Positions 9,267 through 16,621 of a stretch of DNA of 64,000 bases are shown here, in pieces. Below the pieces are notes generated by a model. The model did not search any database. It was given only the letters and a program-made list of their open reading frames with translations, and was not told where the DNA came from. The DNA lies in assembly GCA_020636375.1 (NCBI GenBank), contig JACJXZ010000005.1:496001-560000 (forward strand), given 5' to 3'. The stretch comes from Lewinellaceae bacterium. GTDB lineage: Bacteria; Bacteroidota; Bacteroidia; Chitinophagales; Saprospiraceae. Positions within the stretch are counted from its first letter, which is position 1, and each line of letters opens with the position of its first letter. The translations under genes and the position numbers were made by a program.

Positions 9267-12200
9267 TCATCGAACCAGAACCATCTTCCCCCAGCCATTG
9301 GTAAAGTATCTGTCTATTCCCTGATCCTCAATTTCCGAAAAGGATTTATACTCTTTGCCATCTATATCTGTAGCAATAATTCTATATAAATAAATCCCAT
9401 TAGCAAGCCTGTCTCCATACTCATCGGTGCCATCCCATGCATAATCCGTTCGATGAGTCCCTACTTTTAATATCCCGAGTTCTTCTTGGGTGATTTCACG
9501 TACGATTCGTCCCGAAACAGTAGAAATTTGTATCTTGAATTCGGCCGGAGGCTCACCAGTTAAAGTATATACGAATTGAGTAGAGGTTGAAAACGGATTA
9601 GGATAGTTTAGAATGTTGGATATGGTGTTTTCCTGAACAACCTTAAAATTAACCTCATAAGCTAAAGCCCCTGCTAAATTGTTGGCCGCATCCCTACCTC
9701 TTACTTCGAGCCTATATTCTCCATCTTGTTCGAATTCAGCATGATAAACGAAAGTGGCTTTGTTTTTATCTCCGTTAGTTGCAGGGATAAAACTCACATT
9801 TGGGTTATCAAAAAAGACAGGTTGAATGCTGCCATCAGGAAGCCGAAACGTAATGTCGAAAAAATTCGTATCACTAAGAATAAAGTACGGGTTTTCATCC
9901 CATATCATGACAGTGATTATTGAGTTTGCCGACACGATGCTTTCATCAACAATGTGTGTGCCATCAAAAGTAACATCAAGCACGGGGGCTTTTTGATCCC
10001 CTGTCACAGTTAGTTCACTTACCAAGGAATTATTGAAAAAATGTCTCTCTATTACCATAGTATCCGGATTAAGTTGCCCTACTAACAGATATTTTCCGGG
10101 AGGAATCTGTTTGGTGTTCAACGAAAAATCAACAATTTTTTCTTCCCTATCCAACCAAATCTGTACATCCATTTCGAAAACACTTTCCTGTGAAGCCAGG
10201 TCAACACCAAAAACTTTAACCTTTAGGGAATCTTTGCCCCCTGAAATGTTGCTTACTAAAAATCTGAGGTTTAAAACCTCTCCCTGTTGAACAGTATCTT
10301 TATGTATTTTTTCACCAATTACAGTGGTTAGAGCATAATCTTCTACCGGATCAAAAAACACTCCCCAGTTTGACAAGGGGGCAAGTGTCCTTTGAATCTC
10401 ATCTTCAGCGAAATATTTAAACTGCAAATAAGGATGAACTCGAGCATCTGCCGATGACACATCCAGGCTATTAATATTCGATTGAACTTTAAACAGCGTA
10501 TCTGTGACAACTAATGAACTGTTTAATCCTAGTATTTCAACCCCAACCGAATCTTCTCCTACAATGAACCTATCCCTATTATACTGTAAGTAAGCCTGAT
10601 TCCAGCTTTCCGCAGGACCTATGACCGTACTTAACATAGAGCCTTCTGAAAAATACCTTGGCATTTGCATATTGACAATAGCACTTCCATAAATATCTGG
10701 AGCGATTGATTCATCAAGCACTCCTTTGCCTTTCTGATAGACGATTGAGTAAGGTACTGATCCCTGAGTAATCAACCAACGAATTAATTGTGCGCCTTCG
10801 TTCTCCAGTACCTGAAAAAGGTTATAAGGATGAGAAACAGAATCGATTGCCCATTCATCTGGCTTAAAATCCGCATTTATTCCATTCTGAACTGTAAAGA
10901 CAAATACATAGTAATCATTAGGAATCACTTCTGTGAGTAGTTTTATTAAAGCTTGCCTGCCTTCTTCAGTGGAAGTATTATAAGAAAAGGTTGAGCGGTT
11001 GGCCGGATCCTCACTACCATATTCATTTCCCATGGTATTCCGCCAATAAGAAGTTGTCCGAGGTTCTCCAACTATAACCGATACTCCTTCTGGCATATAC
11101 AACCACGGCCGAACAGAACCAGCCGGACCATCTGTATTATAACTGAAAAATGGAGATTGTTCGGGATTAACTCCATAAACTCGATTACTCATAGTCATTT
11201 CCAACTTTTTGGAAGAAAAATCCAGTTGCCTGCTTACTTCTGGAAATTCAGTTTGAAATAACTCATTCTCCCTAAACTGCCAATACCCCCCCTGCCCCCA
11301 CCCCTCCGGGCTCCCCTCAATATACGTAAACGAACTCCCCTCCCACGCATACCCCACTGCCGCCTCCGTGCTATCCGGGCTGATGCGCCAGAAGTAAGCC
11401 GTGCTGTCCTGCCAGGGCAGGGTGGGCGACCATTTGATGACGCCGCCCCGTTGGGTGATGGCCGTGCGTTGTTTCAGCGGGCTGTCGAACAGGGCGGTGG
11501 TGTCGATCTCCAGGATGTAGGTGCGTTCCGGGGCGAGGGCGTCGGTGGTGGAGGCTTTGAGGGTGACGGGGGTTTCGCCCACCAGCGCAAAGTCGGGCGG
11601 GTAGACGGGGCGGGCGGTGTTGTCGACGATGAAGAGCGCAGCGCCCGGCTCGCCGTTGGAGCGTACCAGCTCGTTGTTCAGCTCGGCGGCCGGCAGGGGC
11701 AGTTCGGCCACTTCGCTGTCGGCGTCCAGGCGGATAAAAAAAGTGTTCAGGCCGACGGACTGCTTGCCGCGCACGGGGATGCGGTAGGCGTAGGTGCGGC
11801 GGAAGGCCGGCGCAGCCACCGTATCTCTGAGTACTTCTATGGTATTTCCCCCCGGAAACTGCTGCCGGACCTCCAGCGTAAAGGTATCCTTGTCGTTCCG
11901 CCCCAGGTTGAGGGCGTCGAAGGACAGGCGGAAGCTGTCCTGCTGGGCGGTGACCACCCGCGGCTCGAACCTGACCGAGGCGGGGTCCACCACGAAGTCG
12001 GGCCCGGGGGCGGGATGCAGGCGGATGGCCGGGTCGCCGTGCAGGGTGAACTGCTCCACCAGGGTGGCCGTGCCGATGAACGGGTTCTGGTCGAATTCGG
12101 CCAGGGTGGCTACCAGGGCGTCGCCGATGCCCTGGCCGTAGTGGCTGCCGCCCAGGTGGCCGTAGTAGCTGCGGGCGAAAGCGCCGAGGGAGGAGAGGAA

Positions 12201-14333
12201 GCCCACGCCCCGCGAGGCGCCGAAGGCCACCGCCGCCCGGTTCTCGTAGAAGGTGAAGCGCTCGCCGATGCTCTCGCCGCTGGTGAAGATGTTGCCGGAG
12301 TAGCAGCCCAGCGACAGCATCAGCGGGTATTTGGCGTAGTTGCTGTAGTTGTCGGGGTTGTCGATGTTGAAGTCGAAAGTGCCGGGGCTGCTGTGGCCCA
12401 TAAAGGTGATCAGGCTGCTGCCCTGGTTGATGGCGCCGAAGATTTGCTCGGAGAGGGAGGTCTGTATGGGGTCGGTGCTGGTCTTGTAGAAGCCGCGGAC
12501 CGAAGCGCCGAAGGCGTTGTTTTCCAGGTCGCGCCCCATGCTTTCCAGGATGGAGCGGATGGACGCCTGCTCGCTGGGGCTGCCGCCGCCGCCCAGGTGT
12601 ACCACCTGCTTCATCCAGGCCCGGTCGGCTATCGTCTGCGGGTTGTCGCGGTTGGCTTCCACGGCCCGCACCTTGTCCAGGTAAATCCTGACCTGCCGCC
12701 CGCTGGTGGCCGCCAGGCGGCCGACGGGCACGACAGGCACGCTGGTATAGTTATCGGACAGCAGCAGGTTGTCGCTGGCCGGGAAGCCGAAGCTGGACAC
12801 GAGCATGCGCCCCTCGGCGACGGCCGGTGCCAGGGCGGCGGCGGTCCGGACGGCCTGGTATTCCTGCCCCTTGCCGATGATGAAGCAGTAGCGCAGGGCG
12901 GGCCAGTGTTTTGCGGCGTAGTGGGCAAAGTTGCGGATAGACAAGGGATGGCGGTTCAGGCCGTAGGCAAACTGGTCGTACAGCTGCTGCACTTCTGCTA
13001 CCGCGACGGAGTGGCCGCCGCCGGCTTCGCTGCGCCGGTAGTCGGCGTACTCCTGCACGTAGTTGTTGCCCTGCCCGTCGTCGTACAGTTGCTCGTTGGA
13101 GACGATGAGAAAATCGGCGTTCGTATTTTTATAATCAATAAAGCTTACCGGTTCGAGGGCGGAGACGGCATTGAAGGCCCGGGCCGCCACCAGCTGCCGC
13201 TCGCCGGCAGCGGCGGGCAGTTTGGCTTTCCAGAGGGCGCCGTCCGGTTGCATCTCCAGCCGCTGGCCGTTGCTCCGGTCGATCAGCACGGCGGGCGCGC
13301 CGCCGGTTAGGCCTTCCAGCTCCAGGTAGCGGGTGCCGGTGGCGGCAGGCAGGCCGAAAGCGGAAAAGCTTGCGCCGCCCAGGGCAGGCAGGCGCGGGTA
13401 GCGCAGGCGGGCCCCCGCCACGGCGTAGCGGTCGTTGTTGTTCAGGCCTCTCACTTCGACGGCCACCGCGTCGCCCAGCCCGGCGGCCGGCCTTTGGAAC
13501 TCGTATTTTTTAAGGGCTGCCCCCGCAAATTGCCCGGCAGCCAGCAACTCCCCATCCACGCGCACTTCCAGGGAATGGCCGGCCGTATTGTCGTTGGAAA
13601 CCATGCGCAATTCGAGCTGGGCTGCCGACCCGGCGGCGTACACTCCCGGGCAGCTCACCGAAAAGGAACGGCTAACCTCCGGAGGGCTGGCAAACCCTTC
13701 GCCCTCGAACCGGGAACGGTAGATTTCAACCGAACTGGTTTGCCCGTTGCCCAAATTCTGGATAATTACAACGTACTGCTTGGCTGCCCGGTTGGTAAAG
13801 AAAAATTCACTCTCCCCCCACACCCACGCCTCCTTCGCCGGCAGGTTCGTCAGGTCATTCTCCACCGCCTCGTACCGCCGGGTAGGTTCCCCTGCTTCCA
13901 CCCACGTCAGGAAGTAAGCCGCCGTGTCCGTAAACAGGCTGTACCAGGGGTTGAGCAGTTCCTCGTCCGGGTTGCGGAACAGGTGGCGGTCCAGCTCCGA
14001 GCGGTTCTTCTCGCCATAGAACTCGATGAAGCCGCCGGGGCCCAGCGGGCCGGGCTGGCTGACGTAGAGGGGCTGCTCTTCGCCCAGGTGCCAGAGCTGG
14101 TAGCGGCTGCCGTCGATCCCGCTCACGGGCAGGCCGCCGGCTGCCAGCGTTTCGTAGGGGATGCGGTAGAGGCCGTCTTCGGCCACCATTATCTTAAAGT
14201 ACTGCTGGCCGTAGCGGATCCACTCGTTGCCGTAGAGGGTGTCTGCGCCGTTCCACATCTGGGCGCGGGCCAGAGAAAGGGAGGTGAAGGATAAAAGGAA
14301 GAAGAGTATTAGCCGCCTCATAGTTTGGGACAT
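9267..14333 (-). CDS. C25 (gingipain-family) peptidase, PorU-like type IX secretion sortase candidate
   Basis: A 1688-residue exported protein. A signal peptide (RRLILFFLLSFTSLSLARAQ) opens it. Residues about 400-760 form a peptidase C25 domain: NADFLIVSNEQLYDD, PVGRLAATSGRQV, the catalytic histidine in FMGHSSPGTFDF (near 645) and the catalytic cysteine in LSLGCYSGNIF (near 676). Ig-like and long beta regions follow. The C-terminus has YPNPFSTSTQFVYTL and a FlgD-like WDGTDEYGDRLANGIYLYR motif, as in sorted type IX cargo. PorU cleaves sorting domains at the outer membrane; the length fits the longer PorU2-type proteins. ATG at 14333 or 14321 are both possible. GC content changes abruptly near 11,280: the 3' 2 kb is low-GC and the 5' 3 kb very GC-rich. 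Confidence 0.85.
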   Translation of the reverse strand: MSQTMRRLILFFLLSFTSLSLARAQMWNGADTLYGNEWIRYGQQYFKIMVAEDGLYRIPYETLAAGGLPVSGIDGSRYQLWHLGEEQPLYVSQPGPLGPGGFIEFYGEKNRSELDRHLFRNPDEELLNPWYSLFTDTAAYFLTWVEAGEPTRRYEAVENDLTNLPAKEAWVWGESEFFFTNRAAKQYVVIIQNLGNGQTSSVEIYRSRFEGEGFASPPEVSRSFSVSCPGVYAAGSAAQLELRMVSNDNTAGHSLEVRVDGELLAAGQFAGAALKKYEFQRPAAGLGDAVAVEVRGLNNNDRYAVAGARLRYPRLPALGGASFSAFGLPAATGTRYLELEGLTGGAPAVLIDRSNGQRLEMQPDGALWKAKLPAAAGERQLVAARAFNAVSALEPVSFIDYKNTNADFLIVSNEQLYDDGQGNNYVQEYADYRRSEAGGGHSVAVAEVQQLYDQFAYGLNRHPLSIRNFAHYAAKHWPALRYCFIIGKGQEYQAVRTAAALAPAVAEGRMLVSSFGFPASDNLLLSDNYTSVPVVPVGRLAATSGRQVRIYLDKVRAVEANRDNPQTIADRAWMKQVVHLGGGGSPSEQASIRSILESMGRDLENNAFGASVRGFYKTSTDPIQTSLSEQIFGAINQGSSLITFMGHSSPGTFDFNIDNPDNYSNYAKYPLMLSLGCYSGNIFTSGESIGERFTFYENRAAVAFGASRGVGFLSSLGAFARSYYGHLGGSHYGQGIGDALVATLAEFDQNPFIGTATLVEQFTLHGDPAIRLHPAPGPDFVVDPASVRFEPRVVTAQQDSFRLSFDALNLGRNDKDTFTLEVRQQFPGGNTIEVLRDTVAAPAFRRTYAYRIPVRGKQSVGLNTFFIRLDADSEVAELPLPAAELNNELVRSNGEPGAALFIVDNTARPVYPPDFALVGETPVTLKASTTDALAPERTYILEIDTTALFDSPLKQRTAITQRGGVIKWSPTLPWQDSTAYFWRISPDSTEAAVGYAWEGSSFTYIEGSPEGWGQGGYWQFRENELFQTEFPEVSRQLDFSSKKLEMTMSNRVYGVNPEQSPFFSYNTDGPAGSVRPWLYMPEGVSVIVGEPRTTSYWRNTMGNEYGSEDPANRSTFSYNTSTEEGRQALIKLLTEVIPNDYYVFVFTVQNGINADFKPDEWAIDSVSHPYNLFQVLENEGAQLIRWLITQGSVPYSIVYQKGKGVLDESIAPDIYGSAIVNMQMPRYFSEGSMLSTVIGPAESWNQAYLQYNRDRFIVGEDSVGVEILGLNSSLVVTDTLFKVQSNINSLDVSSADARVHPYLQFKYFAEDEIQRTLAPLSNWGVFFDPVEDYALTTVIGEKIHKDTVQQGEVLNLRFLVSNISGGKDSLKVKVFGVDLASQESVFEMDVQIWLDREEKIVDFSLNTKQIPPGKYLLVGQLNPDTMVIERHFFNNSLVSELTVTGDQKAPVLDVTFDGTHIVDESIVSANSIITVMIWDENPYFILSDTNFFDITFRLPDGSIQPVFFDNPNVSFIPATNGDKNKATFVYHAEFEQDGEYRLEVRGRDAANNLAGALAYEVNFKVVQENTISNILNYPNPFSTSTQFVYTLTGEPPAEFKIQISTVSGRIVREITQEELGILKVGTHRTDYAWDGTDEYGDRLANGIYLYRIIATDIDGKEYKSFSEIEDQGIDRYFTNGWGKMVLVR

Positions 14334-14356
14334 GTTCGTTTGGGATTACCTGCCGC

Positions 14357-14387
14357 CAAAGATAAGCATCTTCGGGGCGAATGTAAA
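14357..14387 (-). promoter_or_regulatory. promoter of the PorU-like gene
   Basis: On the minus strand, TTTAC, 18 bp, then TATCTTTG, matching the Bacteroidota -7 consensus TAnnTTTG. It ends about 24 bp before the ATG at 14333, giving a very short leader. The -33 box is approximate. Confidence 0.5.
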
Positions 14388-14484
14388 GAGGGAGAAGGGA
14401 AGGTTTTTCGGTGTTTCGGTTTTAAGGTGTTGCGGCCCCAACCACCACATCACCACATCATCCTATTTTCCAGCAAATTATGCA

Positions 14485-14667
14485 GAAACGCCGTAACTTC
14501 TCAATGTATTGCAATGAAACCTGTCGTCCTTACCACATAGTGGCCCCTTTGGGGCAGGACTTAACACAACGCTGATCCTATTCCAGGGCCTCGCGGCCCT
14601 GGCAACGGGCTATTGTCCCTGCGGGACAAGCAGGGAAATGAGATTTATTGAGAAGTTACGAAACACC
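14485..14667. mobile_element. 167-bp palindromic element with 8-bp target duplication
   Basis: The element spans 14493-14659, with ends GTAACTTCTCAAT and ATTGAGAAGTTAC. It is flanked by GAAACGCC (14485-14492) and GAAACACC (14660-14667), an 8-bp duplication with one change. Inside are hairpins, including one with arms GTCCTTACCACATAGTGG.. that recurs inverted at 61.1 kb, and CCAGGGCC..GGCCCTGG. The interrupted host sequence can be read continuously at 15254-15327, where the same DNA occurs without the insert. No coding capacity. Confidence 0.8.
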
Positions 14668-14716
14668 GGCCCCGGCGGCGCCGGCACGGCTGCCCGCTCC
14701 TCCGGCGTCTGTGATA

Positions 14717-15188
14717 CTATTTTCTCAGCCGGTAAACAGTATTTCTCTTGTCGCCTGCTTTTTCAAACAAACCCAGTTCAATCCCCTTTTTCAGGTCTCT
14801 GCTGGCGGTTGCTGTCGACAGGTCTTTGAAAATGCCCATATAGTCTTTCCGGGTAAACGGCGCCTTGTTGAGAGACACAAAATATTCCAACCGGTCTTCG
14901 GCCGACAAGGTCCGGTTGCTGAAATCCAGCAGTTGCTCCAGGGATTCATCGATCACTTTCAACATGTATTCAATAAAAACAGTCGATTTGCCGGCTTTGT
15001 CGCTTTGCGACAAAACCTCGTAATATTCTTTCTGGGTTTGGCTGATTAACGACTCGAACGGCAGGTATTCAAATACCGGATATGTTTAAAAAGCTGGCTT
15101 TTACCGCTCCCAGCTTTTCAGAGATAGAGGTAACCCGCTTTAAAATCGTGGCAGTTATTTCGTAAGGAGGCCTCACTGATACTATCAT
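14717..15188 (-). pseudogene. Fic-family protein gene with the catalytic core deleted
   Basis: Two fragments of one gene. The 5' piece (15188 to 15069) reads 39 residues including RPPYEITATILKRVTSISEK, the usual start of Fic/DUF4172-type proteins, then stops. The 3' piece, in another frame from about 15080 to 14717, reads PVFEYLPFESLISQTQKEYY and on to a winged-helix tail (FTRKDYMGIFKDLSTATASR, ending DKRNTVYRLRK). The whole middle, including the HPFxDGNGR AMPylation motif, is missing. Intact relatives are about 330-370 residues. The gene is dead as an AMPylase; a 98-residue winged-helix remnant could still be expressed but has no obvious start signal. Confidence 0.75.
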
Positions 15189-15242
15189 TTGATACTATCA
15201 AATATAGCATCTTTTGTTGAATTTCGCAATCCTCAGGAGTCC

Positions 15243-15959
15243 CTACCCCAAAACCCTATTATCCAGCAAATTATGCGGAAACGCCGGCCCCGGCGCTGCC
15301 GGCACGGCTGCCCGCTCCTCCGGCGTCCGGGCGCGGTGGCGCTGCAGCTCCAGGCGCAGGCTTTGCTCGCCCATGCGCATCGCCCAGTGGTGGTTGGCGG
15401 AAAAGGCGGGCCACAGCACGGGGGTGAGCAATTTCAGCAGGGGTTTGGCGGCAGTGATCTGCCAGTCGTAGACCACGTCGCAGCGGCCCGGCCCGGCGGG
15501 CTTGAACTCCCAAACGCCCCGCCCTAGTGCGCCGGGAACGAAGTTATTGATCAATAATTTGAGGCTATTTTTCGGCCAGGCAAGGCGCGACGACCGCCCA
15601 TAGCTGAAGCTACGGAAGGAAGGAGCAACGCAGCCTGGGCGAAAAAGAGCCCAAAGAATTGTTTAAGAATTTCGTTCCCGGCGCACTAAAAAGTCGCCAA
15701 AAGCTTCCAGCGAGAAGCCGTTCGGGAAATCCGCCTCCGTGACCCGGAACTTCCAGCGCAGGGTGTAGGGCAGCCAGCCTTTGGTATACAGCTCCACCAC
15801 TTTGCCCACGCCACCCGGCCGCCCTTTTTCCAGGACGCGCACGTCGAGGTAGACGCTGGGCCACCAGCGGGCCAGGCCGTCTACGTCTTCCAGGATGCGG
15901 TATACTTCTTCGCAGCTGGCTTCCATTTGCCAGCGGGTGATGAAATGGTAGGCGCTCAT
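15243..15959 (-). pseudogene. SRPBCC/polyketide-cyclase family protein, interrupted by a palindromic element
   Basis: The 5' part (15959 to 15689) encodes MSAYHFITRWQMEASCEEVY.. to LEAFGDFL, and the 3' part (15524 to 15243) encodes GRGVWEFKPAGPGRCDVVYD.. to the end. The two halves are in the same frame if 162 bp (one 160-bp element plus one TA) are removed, restoring GDFLGRGVWEF, the typical SRPBCC strand pattern. In the present sequence the first half hits a stop inside the element at 15663. SRPBCC proteins bind lipids or hydrophobic ligands; this one is disrupted. A copy of its 3' end also occurs at 14463-14709, itself interrupted. Confidence 0.85.
15525..15688. mobile_element. 160-bp palindromic TA-flanked element, copy A
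   Basis: The element is 15527-15686 with TA at both sides. Perfect terminal arms: GTGCGCCGGGAACGAA and its reverse complement. The core contains CCAGGCAAGGCGCG and CAACGCAGCCTGG facing each other about 35 bp apart, with a small TAGC..GCTA palindrome in the middle. The same core occurs in copies at 52477-52635 and 55949-56107. TA duplication is typical of elements moved by Tc1/mariner-IS630 transposases. It splits the SRPBCC gene. Confidence 0.82.
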
Positions 15960-16246
15960 AATGATCCTATTATCAAAACTACCCGGACAGAGCTAAACGC
16001 TTTGTGCTGTTCGTGAGGGACTATGTCCCGATACGTCTAAATCAGCAAGTCTCCAGACTTGCGTAACTAAAAAACCACAAGTTTGGAGACTTGCAAGTTA
16101 TACTGCATCGGGTCTCAGACCCGGGACTGTTCAGGACGCTGTGTCTTCCCGCCTGCCTGCCCACCTGGCAGTAATGGCAGGCAGGCTGTGCCGCAGGCCG
16201 GCAGGTTACTCAAACCGCGGAGCACGCAGAGAAACGCGGAGATGCC

Positions 16247-16280
16247 ACAGCGTATTCGCTTGACAGCGAATACGCTGTGT
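16247..16280. repeat. hairpin CACAGCGTATTCGC..GCGAATACGCTGTG
   Basis: 14-bp perfect arms with a short loop (ttgaca). A shortened version, GTATTCGCTTGACAGCGAATAC, is at about 63268-63289, next to the other copy of the 16.46-kb repeat, so the two modules travel together. Confidence 0.7.
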
Positions 16281-16455
16281 TCCTCTGCGGCCTCATATGT
16301 TTGTAAAACCGCAGGGAGCGCAGAGAAGAGTATCGTAGCTCCGCCGCGCAAGTAACTTCCTGCCATGCGGTCTTTCCTCTGCGGCCCTCTGCGGACCCTG
16401 CGGTTAAAAAAACACAGGAGGCGCAGAGCGCCGCAGGGAGAGGCAGCGTACCTCA

Positions 16456-16498
16456 GCGGTTCAAAACTTGGGGGCGGACACACATTCCTGAACAATCT
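16456..16498 (+). repeat. 43-bp dispersed repeat (partner at 63221-63263, inverted)
   Basis: This segment begins GCGGTTCAAAACTTG and ends GAACAATCT. Its reverse complement is found at 63221-63263 with two mismatches that I can count. Both copies are in gene-free DNA. Confidence 0.75.
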
Positions 16499-16621
16499 CT
16501 CAGACCCTCGCAAACGATGTTTTTTAGTGATTTCCCCTATTTACGAACCAATTGCAAATCCGGATTTGACCTTCCCTCATTTTTTTAAATTCTATCCCTA
16601 TCTTCACCCAAAACACGCAAT

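Larger units (their letters stand above)
15960..16621. other. gene-free repeat-rich stretch
   Basis: No credible gene. It holds a CAAGTCTCCAGACTTG palindrome (16046-16061) followed by a partial inverse copy (about 16080-16096), a hairpin (16247-16280), several cgcagagg-rich segments, and a repeat (16456-16498) that recurs inverted at 63.2 kb. The stretch separates the SRPBCC pseudogene from the hydrolase gene. Confidence 0.6.

Noticed and set aside
11451..13310. 619-codon open frame on the plus strand
   Set aside because: Lies antisense to the C25 domain of the PorU-like gene; Val/Gly/Ala-rich composition typical of antisense frames in GC-rich DNA.
15243..15554. Separate gene beginning MINNFVPGALGRGVW
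   Set aside because: Its first codons belong to the palindromic element; the rest is the 3' half of the SRPBCC gene.
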